Positions 1 through 11,801 of a DNA stretch of 64,000 nucleotides are shown one piece after another (position 1 is the first letter of the stretch; the number at the start of each line of letters is the position of its first letter). The position numbers and the translations under genes were made by a program. Origin of the DNA: Delphinus delphis (lineage: Eukaryota > Chordata > Mammalia > Artiodactyla > Delphinidae); assembly GCF_949987515.2 (NCBI RefSeq), contig NC_082688.1:74776731-74840730 (forward strand), written 5' to 3'. The notes under the pieces are model-generated. The model ran no database searches, was not told where the DNA came from, and was given only the letters and a program-made list of their open reading frames with translations.

Positions 1-259
1 TCTGACTAGTGTCCTTATAAGGGGAGATTAAGACACAGGGAGAGACACCAGGGGGACACACACAGAGAAAGACAACCAAGTGAAAAGGCAGCAAGAGGGT
101 AGCCATCTGCAAGCCAAGGAGAGAGGCCTCAGAGAAAACAACCCTGCCTGTACCCTGATCTAGACTTTCAGCCTCCAGAACTGTGAGAAAATAAATTTCT
201 GTTGTTTAAGCCAGGCAGTCTGTGGTATTCTGCTATGGCAGCTCTAGCAGCCTAATACA
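1..259 (+). mobile_element. MaLR-type LTR fragment (MLT1-like)
   Basis: The 3' half of an ancient mammalian MaLR LTR, cut by the window edge. It has the typical order: CCTTATAAG, GAGACACCAG, GCCATCTGCAAGCCA, CAGCCTCCAGAACTGTGAGA with AATAAATTTCTGTTGTTTAA, and a GGCAGC...AATACA end. Confidence 0.7.
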
Positions 260-464
260 AATGGCTGTTGGGGAAAAAGGATAAATATAAGGAGAGAGCA
301 AAAGCAAAAATGGCAAGATGTTAATGTGCTGAATCTAGGTAGAGGGTATATGGATGTTCATTACATCATTCTTTCAACTTTTATATAAGTTTGAAGTTTT
401 CCAAAATAAAAAGTTTGGGGAAAAAAATTTCACTGGGAAATATATACACACACACGTACATGTA

Positions 465-1281
465 AGTTTGTATTTGTTTGTTAAAGCTGCCATAACAAAA
501 TACCAAAGGCTGGCTGGCTTAAATGACAAAAATGTGTTTCTCACAGTTCCACAAGGTAGAAGTCAAAGATCAAGGTGTCTGCAGGTTTGGTTTCTTCTGA
601 GGCTTGCAGATGGCTGCCTTCTGGCTGTGTCCTCACATGGCTCTTCTCTGTGTGTGCCCAGCCCTGGAGTCTTTCAGTGTACTCAAATTTCCTTTTCTTA
701 TAAGGACACCAATCAGATTGGATTAACTTAATCACCTCTTTTTTAAAAAAAGATTTATTTATTATTTATTTGTTTATGATTATTTATTTAATATATAAAT
801 ATATAATAAATTTATTTTTATTACTATATTAAATATTATGTATTATTTATTTGTTTATTTATTTTATTTTTATTTTTGGCTGCATCAGGTCTTAGTTGCA
901 GCACTCGGGCTCTTCCTTGCAGTGCGTGGGCTTCTCTCTAGTTGTGTGTAGGTTTTCTCTTCTCTAGCTGTGGTGCACAGGCTCCAGGGCACATGGGCTC
1001 TGTAGTCTGAGGCACGTGGGCTCTAGTTGAGGCGTGCGAGCTCAGTAGTTGTGGTGCATGGGCTCAGCTGCCCCACGGCATGTGGAATCCTAGTTCCCTG
1101 ACCAGGGATTGAACCCACATCCCCTGCATTGTAAGGTGGATTCTTTACCACTGAACCACCAGGGAAGTCCCATTTACCTCTTTAAAGACCTTATCTCCAA
1201 ATGAGATTACATTCAGAGGTGGTAGGGGTTAGGGATTTCCACATATGAATTTTGAAGGGACATAATTCAGCCCATAACCAG
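465..1281 (-). mobile_element. MaLR-type LTR (MST/MLT1-like), split by a SINE
   Basis: On the minus strand the element runs from the CATATG-containing start at the right to the GTTATGGCAGC-like end at the left. Typical pieces on the plus strand are GCTGCCATAACAAAATACC, TTCTCACAGTTC and GTCCTCACATGG. It is interrupted by the SINE at 741-1170. Confidence 0.7.
741..1170 (-). mobile_element. CHR-type SINE inside a MaLR LTR
   Basis: Minus-strand copy whose tRNA-like head lies at the right end (ACCACCAGGGAAGTCC on the plus strand) and whose AT-rich tail lies at the left. Flanking 9-nt direct repeats (ACCTCTTTT at 734-742, ACCTCTTTA at 1176-1184) mark the insertion. It is old, with many differences from the younger copies. 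Confidence 0.85.
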
Positions 1282-1615
1282 GTGTTTTCTCGTTATCCTT
1301 GCCCTTACAGTATTAAGTCTTTAAATCAAAAATTTTAATTCTATCATTTCTTCAATACTTTTCTAGCTATTTGTTTCTCTTTCTATAATTTCTAGTATGT
1401 TCAGGATAGGTCTAAAATTGTCTTCCAGGTAGCCATGAGTTAAACATAAGGATTTATACTTTTTGTGTGTGGTTTTTATTATTCTGTGTTTATTTATTCA
1501 ACTTGATTTCTTAGGAAAATGATGTAGCCCCCAGTCATAGCTAACCTCTTTATCAGTTTGTCTACTAAGTTTAGGAATTCAGAATTTATTTTTAGTTCCT
1601 AAAACTACATTTGTG

Positions 1616-1940
1616 GGGACTTCCCTGGTGGAACAGTGGTTAAGAGTCCACCTGACAATGCAGGGGACACAGGTTCGAGTCCTGGTCCGGGAAGATCCCA
1701 CATGCCGCGGAACAACTAAGCCTGCATGCCACAACTATTGAGCCTGTGCTCTAGAGCCCACTAGCCACAACTACTGAGCCCACGTGCCACAACTAATGAA
1801 GCCCGCACACCTGGAGCCCATGCTCTGCAACAAGAGAAGCCACCAGCCCCCACTCGCTGCAACTAGAGAGAGCCTGTGTGCAGCAACAAAGACCCAACGC
1901 AGCCAAAGATAGAAAGATAAATAAATAAATTTATTAAAAA
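1616..1940 (+). mobile_element. CHR-type SINE (long form)
   Basis: Full-length copy from GGACTTCCCTGG to an AAATAAAT tail, in CAAP1 intron 4. Target-site duplications AAAACTACATTTGTG (1601-1615) and AAAACTACACTTGTG (1941-1955) differ at one base. Confidence 0.92.
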
Positions 1941-1955
1941 AAAACTACACTTGTG

Positions 1956-3437
1956 CTCTAATTGTACTTCTTTGAGAGTTTTCATTATTTTGTTAAAGTT
2001 TTCTTTCCTATAGTCTATTAATTCTGTGTTCCACAGAAGCTACCTATTCAACTTATTCAGCTTCATTTTCCTCCCTCAAATTATTGAATTCCTTTCATTG
2101 GTCTTTGCCTACTCGTAACTGTTCCCTCAGCATCTGGACAGCTCAGACTACTGTTATTTATTAGAGAGTAAAAAACCAGCAGGTAATAAAAAACATGGAA
2201 ATTTTCAGCACCAAGGACCAAACATGTTAACTAACTTAGCCCTCTGTTGAAGCACTGGAACGAGGTTTTTATAAGTCTGCCCACCAGGTTCAGTTCTCTT
2301 CTATAGAGATTAATAGGACTGAATTGTCCCTTTAAGCACAAAGCACATAGCAAATGTCAGGAACATGCACTAAAGCCAGCATCTTCTCACATTAACTCCC
2401 TGTCCCACCTTCATTGTTTCACACTGCAGTATATCTCCCCATTCATAACTAAGATTATTAATAATAAAATAGTAAACAAATAATAACAAACAAGTCACAT
2501 TAGCTCATTTAAACCCAACAATCCTATTGAAGCAAGGATTACCCACATTTTACAAATGTATAAAGTGATTTTAGGGAAGGTTAAGTGTCTTAAAGCCAGG
2601 TCCATTAACATGAATGCTTATATAATCTCTTCAGAACTAACATTCCTCCTACTTCCACGTTCATTTGTGTGACCTCAGGCACACAAATCTTTCTGGGCCT
2701 TATCTTTCCATTTGTAAAATGATGATGCTAATACCACCTACCTCACAAGGTTGTTGTACAAACCCAATGAGTGAATGAAGTCATATAAAGTGATTAGAAC
2801 AGTGTGTGGCATACAACACTTACTGGCTCAGTAAGTGTTAGCTTTAATATTATTATTTATCTGGCATCTTTAGCTTATTTGGCATCTTCTAGCTTAGTAT
2901 TATTATTTATTTGGCATCTTGTAGCTTTTTTTTTTAAAAAGCCTATATTCTCAAATAACTCAAAAGAATCCCAATGATCTGGCACTTATCAGATCCACAA
3001 GTGGCTACTATGACAGTTTTGGGTAATAAACGCTCATTGCAGCGTTTAAAAGCTAACATGATCTGTCTTACAGTAACACTGTAAAAGTGGGTTCTTTGCA
3101 ATAGTCACTTTGAATCTAATCACCGTTTTTTTCATTAGAAAAGTTCAGAAGTCAAATACTACTGTATTTTGTTGTAATTTTTTTTTTTAAGAGAATTAAG
3201 TTTCTAATCTGATTGGCTATCCATCAAATGGCTTCTAACAGTAGAAAAGGTAGCATTAATGTTCAGGTGTGAACAATAATGGACTTAAACTTGACACCTC
3301 AAAAACTGGGAAAAATAAGCAGAGGCAAACAAAGAGGCAAAACATTTGCCTTAAATAAAGGCAAACAAATGTAATCAAACAGAAGTTGATGCTCTGTAAG
3401 AAACATCAAGAAGCAAGACGGTTAATTTAGATAATTT
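1956..3437. other. CAAP1 intron 4 sequence with a MIR-like remnant
   Basis: No exon is visible. About 2690-2850 resembles a MIR/L2-type old repeat (CATTTGTAAAATGATGATG, CTCACAAGGTTGTTGT). The rest is AT-rich and I recognise nothing in it. Confidence 0.4.
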
Positions 3438-3447
3438 AAGAAACTAA

Positions 3448-3787
3448 GGACTTCCCTGCCTGCCAATGCACGGGACACGGGTTTGATCCCTGATCCAGGA
3501 AGATCCCACATGCTGCAGAGCAACTAAGCCCGTCATGCGCCACAACTACTGAGCCTGCACTCTAGAGCCCGTGAGCCACAACTACTGAGCCCACGTGCCA
3601 CATCTACTGAAGCCCGTGCGCCTAGAGCCCCTGCTCCACAACAACAGAAGCCACTGCAAAGAGAAGCCCACGCACCGCAACAAAGAGTAGCCCCTGCTCA
3701 CTGCATCTAGAGAAAGCTTGTGCACAGCAACAAAGACCCAACGCAGCCAAAAATAAATGAATAAATAAATAAATAAAAATTAAAAAA
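3448..3787 (+). mobile_element. CHR-type SINE (long form) with a deleted tRNA head
   Basis: The copy reads GGACTTCCCT and jumps straight to GCCTGCCAATGCA, missing about 24 nt that hold the polymerase III A box. The remainder is full length and ends in AAATAAATAAA. Direct repeats AAGAAACTAA flank it (about 3438-3447 and 3787-3796). Confidence 0.9.
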
Positions 3788-4918
3788 AGAAACTAAAATA
3801 AGTACTAAAAAGTGACAAGCCTTGTAAATGGTTAAACTATCTGAACTAGATTAGCATACTAAATAAACAATTTAAAGCTAAGTATTTTTAAGGAAAATCA
3901 ATAGCAAGACTTCTTAGAAATGTGTACATTTTCTACTCTGTGGGTAAGTATAAATCATCCTGTGACACTCCTAGGCAAGATGTATGTGATGACCAAAAAT
4001 CTACTGATTATGAGGCAACCAAGATACAACGATTTCTTCAATGCTTCAGTATAAGTAGATTATTTGATGCCCTCTACAGTTATAACATGAAATTAAATTA
4101 TCTTTTTTCAGTGATACTTACCCAATAGCATTGTATTAGAAATGAAAATATACTCAAGGTTTCAGGTTAAATCTGTGCTACTTATTTATGCTACTGCCTG
4201 TGGTTACCTGTTTTTATTTGTGTTCCTGCCTATAGCCAAAGTCTGCAAACAGAGATACAAGTCAGTCTTTGGCAACTACCAAAAAAAAAATTGTTTTAGT
4301 CAAAAATCATCAATAGATGATAAAATCAGTGGGTGAAAGTTTGATGAGCCCATGGCAGAGCAGAATAATCTAGAAAAAGAAATTAGCATGTTGCTTCTTG
4401 ATTAGTCAGCATCTCAAAACATCAGGTATTTTTCATCATCACAATAATCAAATTATATGTACCTATATAAAGTGAACCACCTTACTATCTCAGCTATGAA
4501 AAGAAGCTATTATCACCAAACATTAATAGGTATGTAGAAGATATTCAGCGAGATAAAGTCTTCTAAACTACTAACATAATGTTTGGTAGAGTAAGTATAA
4601 TATTTAATAAATAGTGGGATCACTAGTGATACATATATTCAAATTCCAAATGAGAAATGTGATTCTGCTTGAGGTTGGCATTGTTGCAGTCCTATATCTG
4701 AGCAGTAGTTTAAGAAAATCATCTTAATCCTGAACGCAATTAACTTCATTCTCATATATACCAAAAGGACTAATCATTACAAGTAAAAAGATCAATCCAA
4801 CATTGTTGAATCACTTTATATAAACATAACACAGAAAAACAATCACATTCTTGAGGTAAGAAATCACCAAAGGGATAACAAAGAAATTCTGAAATAAAAA
4901 TGAAAGTTTTTAACTTAC

Positions 4919-4994
4919 TGACTAACTAAATCAGATCCCATCTTAGAGCCATCATCTGCCTCTTCTTCCACATCAGAGTCCATACCACTGTCAC
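4919..4994 (-). CDS. CAAP1: CAAP1 exon 4
   Basis: Residues 200-224 plus two bases (76 nt). The acceptor is CATAAG|GTGACA and the donor AGTCA|GTAAGT. The product GDSGMDSDVEEEADDGSKMG then SDLVS is strongly acidic. The split Gln codon (CA|G) is completed by an exon beyond the window; no candidate for exon 5 is visible between 1 and 4918. Confidence 0.9.
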
Positions 4995-7900
4995 CTTATG
5001 AATGACATAAAAAAAATTGAAAGCATGCTCATAAAATGTCAGAGTGATTTAATCATTATACAGAAAGTGTCATGTATAAAGTGACGATTAAATAACTTCA
5101 GTATTGCTGAAAGATGACATTTTTAATTGCTTATATTTAAAATGCCTTATTAGGTATTTGTCATTGCCTTCCCTTGATCTATTTTATAAATGTACAAAAT
5201 ATATATAAGCAAGAAGGTGTGTACATATAATACTTACAAACTATACACGCATGTATACATCTATCACCATTTTACATTTTAAAAAGATGTTATCTCTGGA
5301 AATTGAAATTCTCCATTTTTTTGTTCCTTCTCTTGTAATGCTAATGCTAATATCCTTGTAGAGTCCAAAAAGAAAAGCTTTAAAATCCAAAATTCTACAG
5401 GTAATATATACAAAGAAGACTCTTAGTTCAGGCAGACAGATAAATGTTGGCAATTCTTTTAACTCTGCATTTGGGTCTTATCAGAGCAGAAATGGTATTC
5501 AACAGATAATTAAAAGCAGTAAGAATATAAAGCAGAAAATTTTAAAATATTTTAAGAGAAGGCTTTGCCTTCTCAATAAGTAATTTTTTATAGTATTTTG
5601 GATAAACATTTTTTATTTCTTTTTTTTATTGTGCACAAACTTAATGCTCTTACCTACACAACTGATTTGGAGAAACCATACATACATCAAAAAGTCCATT
5701 CCTGAGATGCTATTCTGATATGTAAACTATATTTCTGTACAAACAGAAGTAAAAATACTCAGTGATTACCCAATAATAAAATTAAAGTAGCAGTTAAAAA
5801 AAAAAAAGAATACCTCAGGATTTATGCTAAGTATAGTATTAACCACTAAGTTACCAGAAGGTAGAAATACGCATTCTTACCCTCAAGAATCTTCAAGATT
5901 TTTTTTTCAGACAGGAGCTCTAACTGTTCCTGGCACAGTTTTTTAATTTCTTCTATGGAACAGTTCTAAAGAAAATGACATTTTAAAAAATGCATTTATA
6001 TAACAAAGCACCAATATAAACTAGAAAACAGCAACCATTTAAAAAAAAAAGTCTGCTAAGCAAAATCCTACAGTAAAACAAATTAAAAGCCACATAAATT
6101 TTTTTCTGGGATGAAATGTGAAGACCTGCCAGTTAACATGTAAATATTATAATTTATAGAGTTTTGATTTGGATATATAAAGTCATGTTTATTATGAAAG
6201 AACTGAAGAATAAGTAGGTGCCCAGATATTCTTAATAGCAGCCTACTTATGTTAGGTAATACCTCTAAAGGCTTAAATATTCAAGTCCTAGCTCCATACA
6301 TCTTAGATATATATGATGTTGGGCTTAACGTGTCCACGGCTTTTTTTCCACATCTGTAAAATTAGAATACCATGTATTTCCCTGAATAGTTTTCAGAGAT
6401 AAATATATGAAAACATTTATGAATTTAATGAAATATAGGCTATTACCAACTATCATTGCATACTGTTACACAGCAGTACACTACTTCTTAAAGCACCAGA
6501 AAGAATCAGTATACCTCTAACTTAGTTACTTAAACTGCCTGTATTTAATAGAATAATTTCCAGAAGGTCAAAAAATTCCTTATCTAAATATAGTAAAGTA
6601 CCCTATTTCTTCCTGGCAAATTTTTAAATATACAAAGCCATTTATGGTTCTACAAAATCCCTTCTTTATATCTTTTCGAAGTAGCTCATATTAGTTGAAA
6701 ACGTCCGATTATAATTTCCATTAAGTAAAATGACTGCTATAAAAAAAGTGTTTGTATATTCTGTATATGTGGATAGCCTGATAATGTATGTAATGAAGTA
6801 CCTTTAACACATCAGGAAGCATCTTCTGTAACTTCTTCTCTCCTATGATACAGAAACACTGCTGAAGCATTTCTTTTTTGTCTGATATATAGAAACTAAC
6901 TGGTTTTAATGCCACAGTCAGGTCTAATCCACCTTCTTCAAGGTCACTGTGCTCTGCCAAGAATAACTCTTTTTCCAGAGTTGGCAAAAGATATTTGGCT
7001 TCCTAAAATTAAAAGAGATAAAGAACCATTAAACAACAGAGATATGTCTATAATGTTATACATTTTCATTTCATAAAATCTTCATTAAACATTTCCAAAT
7101 TCTTTTTTTGCACAAATTATTTATTTAAAACCATAGGAAAGATTATTTAATTGCTCAGTATTCTTTGAAGTTACTCCCCACTCTGTAATTATCAATAAAT
7201 TGAGAAAAAGTGAAGAGATAATATCCTAGGACACACAAATGAAAATATACTCAATACTGAATGATTTCCTACAATTTTATACTTGTGGAATACGATATTC
7301 CTCCAGTAGACAATTCACCCAAGAATTTTATGTATGCATTGTCATTCTTCTTAATTCATAAAAAGAAATGGGATAGCAGCAAAAATGTTATAAACCAGAA
7401 ATATTATATACTAAAGTATCGTTGCTTACCAGAAGCTATTGTCATTTTTTAAAATAAAGATTTCTTTTTAAAAAATATTTATTTATTTATTTATGGTGGC
7501 ACTGGGTCTTAGTTGCAGCACACGGGCTCAGGCTCTCTAGTTGAGGCGCATGGGCTCAGTAGTTGCAGCGTGCAGGCTTAGTTGCCCCGAGGCGTGTGGG
7601 ATCTTGGTTCCCTAACCAGGGATCGAACCCGTGTCCCCTGCATTGGAAAATGGATTCTCAGCCACTGGGCCACCAGGGAAGTCTCTATCATTTTAAAAAC
7701 TGTTATATATCTAATGATATTCAAAGCAGGCAAGTAATTTAAGACATTTCTATCAATTTTACCTCCTATCTCCCAAATCTATCCAGTCTCTCCAAATCTA
7801 CTGCCATAATCCTGATCCAAGGTACCATCCTCTTTTTGCCTAGATTACCTCAGTAGCACTTAACTTGACTCCCTACATCTAATCTGAGGTCTTGCCAATC

Positions 7901-10900
7901 TGTTTTGTATACTGACACCAAAATGGATTTTATAAAATGCACATATACTCATCCTCCCTATTTACTGATATAAGCTGTCAATGACTTCCCACTGTTCTTA
8001 GGGTAATATAGCCTATTAGGTCCTTCATGCTCATTGTGTTCCAAACACAACGACCTTGTCTGAACTACTCAAACATAAGGTGTTCTCCCTTCATTTCATA
8101 CAGGCAGGGCTTTTGTACACACTGTTCTTCTGTCTAGGAGAGTCTTTCTTCCCCACTTCCCCATCACTCTATACTCCCAAGATCAACAAACTCAGGTATC
8201 AATTTAAAAGTCATTTCCTCAGGAAAATCCCTAACTATATTATTCAAGTAGGTTTCCTTTTTATACTTTCTAACACAATTGTTTAAAATGCAGTTTAAAA
8301 ACAGGCTAATATTAAAGAACACTATGATAATTACACTGAAAAAGCAAAGGTTAGCTCTTGTTCTAATGGCTCACAAAGCAATTCAGGTGTTAGCAAGGAT
8401 GTAAAGGAACTGAACTCCCATACAGTGCTAGTAGGAATATAAAATAGTGCAGCTGGTTTGGAAAATGGTTTGTAGTTCCTTATAAAGTTGCCATATGATG
8501 CAGAAATTTCATTCCTGGATATATATCCAAAAGAAATGTAACCATAATGTCCGCACAGAAACTTGTACACAAATGCTCATAGCAGCATTATGCATAATAG
8601 CCAAAAGTTGGAAACAATCCAAATGTCTATATCAATTGACAAATTAAAAACTTAAATGTGGTATTAGCCACACAATGAAATATTATTCAGCTACAAAAAG
8701 AAATGAAGTACTGATATGTGTTAAAACATGGGCAGACTCTGAAAAACAAATATGCTAGGTGAGAGAAGCCAGACACAAAAGATCACATATGATTCTATTC
8801 ATATAAAATGCCCAGAACAGGGAAATTTATAAGTCTATAGAGGGGACTTCCCTGGTGGCTCAGTGGTTAAGAATCCGCCTGCCAATGCAGGGGACACAGG
8901 TTCGAGCCCTGGTCTGGGAAGATCCCGCATGCCGCAGAGCAACTAAGCCCGTGTGCCACAACTACTGATCCTGCGCTCTAGAACCGCGCGCCACAACTAC
9001 TGAAGCCGGCACGCCAAAGAGCCCGTGCTCCGCAACAAGAAGCCACCACAATGAGATGCCCACACATCGCAACAAAGAATAGCCCCGCTCGCCACAACTA
9101 GAGAAAGCCCGCACACAGCAACGAAGACCCAATGCAGCCAAAAGAAAAAAATCTATAGAGATAGAAAGTAGATTAGTGATTGCCTAGGCATAGAATGGGA
9201 GTATGGGTGTAGGGCTAGTAGGGATGACGCTGAAAATTGCATATAGGGTTTCTTCTGGGGATGATGAAAATATTTTAAAATTGACTACAGTGATGGTTGC
9301 ACCACTCTGTGAATATACTCAAAAACCAGTGAACTGTATACTTGAAATTAGTGAATTGTACAGTATGTGAATTATATCTCTATAAAGCTGTTAACAACAA
9401 TAGGGAATGCAATACACAACAAATATTATGGCACTATTGGAATTTTGCGATGTTCTCTACATGCCTAATATATAATGACTTCTTTTTTTTTTTTACAACT
9501 ACAGTTACTTCTCATGAGAAGTACAGTTTAGTTCTGTATGCAAATGCTTATAGAATCCTTATTATTGGTCTCCCCATAATAATAAAGAGTACTAAAGACA
9601 TGGAAACTATTTAAGATAAGAATGGTGATATCCAAAACTGAATCTAAAAGGGGTGGAAAAATGCATAGATCTATAACTATTGAAGAATTTGGGGAAAAAT
9701 AGATGGCAGTTAAGAGAAAAAAAAACACCCCTAGAAAAATCCACCAGACCCCGACAGCTGTATGGTCCAACAGTCAAGTTCCGACATATCTTTGAGAAAA
9801 AGATATAAACTACTCTGGAACACACCAAAAAAAATGCAAAGCTTTCCCAATTCAATCCGTAAGGCTACCATAACCCTGATACCAAAACAAGACAGGTTAA
9901 CTACAAAAATAAAAACAATAAGCTGATTTAACTTAAGAACATAGGTACAAAAGTAAAAATACTGAATTTCAGCCGAGTACAACAACCAAATCAACAAATC
10001 AAACAGTATTTATCCCAAGAATGCTGAGGACAATTCAATATAAGTTAACTTATCAATAAAATTACATAATCAGATTAAGAATGAAAACTACTGATCACCT
10101 CAACAGAATGCCCTAAAGACATCTGATAGAACTCTACAACCCTCAGAAAACCACGAATTAAAGAAAATGTCCTTAACTTGATCAAAGGTATCTTTCAGAA
10201 CCTATGGCAAATACACTTACTGGTGTAAAATTAGAAATGCTTCCACTACAAAAAAAATGGGAAAAGAATGCCTACTATGAACGCTTGTGTTCAACACTAT
10301 ACTAAAAGCCTTAGATTAAAAAGAAAGAAAAGGACTTCCCTGGTGGCGCAGTGGTTAAGAATCTGCCTGCCAATGCAGGGGACATGAGTTCAAGCTCTGG
10401 TCCGGGAAGATCCCACATCCCACATCCCACACGCCGCAGAGCAACTTAGCCCGTGCGCCACAACTACTGAGGCTGCGCTCTAGAGCCCGTGAGCCACAAC
10501 TATTGAGCCCGCGTGCCACAACTACTGAAGCCCGTGCGCCTAGAGCCCGTGCTCCACAAGAGAAGCCACTGCAATGAGAGGTCCGCGCACCGCAATGAAG
10601 AGCAGCCCCCACTCACTGCAACTAGAGAAAGCCTGTGCGCAGCAACAAAGACCCAACGCAGTGAAAAATAAGTAAATAAAATTTTGAAAAGAACAAAAAA
10701 TAAGAAATATCAGGGCTGAAAAAGAATAGATATATGTACATGTATAACTGAAGCACTTTGCTGTACACCTGAGACTAACACAACACTGTAAATCAACTAT
10801 ACTCCAATAAAAAATAAAAATTAAAAAAATTATATAAAAAAAGAATTATCAGGGCTGACAAGAGTTAATAAAGAGGCTGCATATCAAACTATTAATGGGG

Positions 10901-11801
10901 AAGCACAGAGACTTCCATGATTTTCCCTTCATTTCTGTGTTGTATACATTTAAAGTATGTATTCATGCATTTGTTTTATAATGGAAGCAAACTTTTTTAA
11001 AAAAACGTTAATATCTTGCTAGGTCGATGGAGCATAAAGAACATGGCTTTTATAATCAGATATTGCATTCGAATGTAGGCGTTATTAACAAACTGTGACT
11101 GTGGGTAGACTTCCTTAAACTCTTTGAGCCTCAATTTTCTCATCTTGTAACGTGGAGGAAGAGAGAAATAAAGCGCAGCTCGCAAGGGCACTGAAGGGTA
11201 GTTTCTGACCCATACTTTTCAAGGAGACTGAGGAGACCACAGGAGTGGAAGAAGCCAAAAGCAGTATGAGTCAGACGATCGGTAAATCGGAAACTTTAAG
11301 TTCAAGACGTGCGAGTGTGGGGTTCAAGGGAACTTAGGAACGTGAACTTCAAACACGGGACCCCTTAGGATCGCACCGCTAACGTAAGATACCTCCGGCT
11401 CCGCATCCCGCTGCCACATTCCGCTCCTAGCCCACCTTCTTCCGGAAACGCAGCCGCTTCGAGAAGAGGCGAGAAGAGCACGCACGCACCTGCTGCAAGG
11501 AGCCGGAGACGCTGGCAGATGAGTCAGTGCTCCTCCGCTTACGGCGCTCATTGCGCTCCACGCTGCCCCCACCCCAGCAGCTGCCGCAGCTCCCACCGCC
11601 AGTGACACTTCCACTCAAGCTGGTGTTCCCGCAGCAGGTGACGCTCCCGCAGCCGCTGGCGCTCCCGCAACCGCTGGTGCTTCCACTGCCGCCGCTGGCG
11701 ACGGCGGGAACCGGGTCCGGCGCCGCGAGCGCCGCCGCCGCCGCCGCCTCCTGACCGCTTCGTTTGCGCCGCTTCTCCCGGGAAGACTTCTTCCCCGTCA
11801 T
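4919..11801 (-). CDS. CAAP1: CAAP1, caspase activity and apoptosis inhibitor 1 (5' part, exons 1-4)
   Basis: The coding sequence is join of 11801-11490, 7002-6802, 5965-5881 and 4994-4919 on the minus strand. It gives 224 codons plus two bases, against about 361 residues in the human protein as I remember it, so the C-terminal third lies beyond the left edge. The product starts MTGKKSSREKRRKRSGQEAA: a basic start, then an Ala run and a Gly/Ser/Cys-rich stretch, a second basic patch (ERNERRKRRS), the conserved core beginning EAKYLLPTLEKELFLAEHSD, and an acidic segment (MDSDVEEEADDGS). From family knowledge the protein dampens caspase-10-linked apoptosis; nothing in the sequence shows a catalytic site. 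All three junctions keep frame. The start ATG has A at -3. Its neighbour PLAA is transcribed in the same direction. Confidence 0.93.
5881..5965 (-). CDS. CAAP1: CAAP1 exon 3
   Basis: Residues 172-199 plus one base. The acceptor is CTTTAG|AACTGT and the donor GAGG|GTAAGA. It encodes NCSIEEIKKLCQEQLELLSE then KKILKILE, a charged amphipathic helix-like segment. It contains a run of nine A on the coding strand (GAA AAA AAA ATC). Confidence 0.92.
6802..7002 (-). CDS. CAAP1: CAAP1 exon 2
   Basis: Residues 105-171, 201 nt, phase 0 at both ends. The acceptor is TTTTAG|GAAGCC and the donor AAAG|GTACTT. It holds the most conserved part of the protein, with the string VSFYISDKKEMLQQCFCIIG followed by EKKLQKMLPDVLK. 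Confidence 0.94.
7470..7683 (-). mobile_element. CHR-type SINE, shortened
   Basis: Minus-strand copy of about 215 nt in CAAP1 intron 1, with the head at the right (CCACCAGGGAAGTCT) and a TATTTATTTATTT tail at the left. Part of the body is missing compared with the long copies. Imperfect TCATTTT..AAAA repeats flank it. Confidence 0.85.
7730..8260 (+). mobile_element. L2-like LINE remnant
   Basis: Pyrimidine-rich old repeat with phrases typical of L2 3' regions (TCAATGACTTCCCACTG, CTCCCCAT-like and CAGGTATCAATTTAAA). Diverged; no open frame remains. Confidence 0.5.
8340..9385 (+). mobile_element. L1 3' end remnant (L1M-type), split by a SINE
   Basis: The sequence matches the end of L1 ORF2 and its 3' region: TTGCCATATGATGCAGAAAT, CATAGCAGCATTATGCATAA, ATTATTCAGCTACAAAAAGA, and after the SINE the end AACTGTATACTTGAAATTAG. 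Degenerate, with no intact frame. Confidence 0.75.
8843..9151 (+). mobile_element. CHR-type SINE inserted in an L1 remnant
   Basis: Long-form copy with target-site duplication TCTATAGAG at 8834-8842 and 9152-9160. The L1 sequence resumes after it. Confidence 0.92.
9600..10320 (+). mobile_element. L1 ORF2 remnant
   Basis: Degraded L1 coding sequence on the plus strand: GGCTACCATAACCCTGATACC, CAATATAAGTTAACTTATC and ATAGAACTCTACAACCCTC resemble the reverse transcriptase part of ORF2. The overlapping minus-strand open frames here are chance. Confidence 0.6.
10332..10682 (+). mobile_element. CHR-type SINE (long form)
   Basis: Full-length copy in CAAP1 intron 1. It contains a small local tandem repeat of ATCCCACATCCCACATCCCA near 10410-10430. 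The minus-strand open frame across it is a repeat artefact. Confidence 0.9.
10725..10840 (+). mobile_element. L1 3' tail (artiodactyl type)
   Basis: Contains GCTGTACACCTGAGACTAAC and CTGTAAATCAACTATACTCC followed by AATAAAAAATAAA, the usual end of artiodactyl L1 copies. Confidence 0.65.
11490..11801 (-). CDS. CAAP1: CAAP1 exon 1 (coding part)
   Basis: This exon encodes residues 1-104, from the ATG at 11801 to SGSLQQ. The donor reads CAG|GTGCGT at 11490/11489 and the exon ends in phase 0. The region is GC-rich and low complexity (Ala run near residues 19-24, Gly-Ser-Cys repeats near 37-75). The opposite strand carries long open frames (for example 11527-11754) only because of this base composition. 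Confidence 0.92.

Noticed and set aside
10332..10400. tRNA-like heads (A and B boxes) that might be called tRNA genes
   Set aside because: They are the tRNA-derived 5' parts of SINEs. None folds as a complete tRNA with the rest of the sequence, and all continue into SINE bodies.
11527..11754. Plus-strand frame rich in Leu, Pro and Ala opposite CAAP1 exon 1
   Set aside because: It is the shadow of a GC-rich low-complexity coding exon; the minus-strand frame is the conserved CAAP1 protein.
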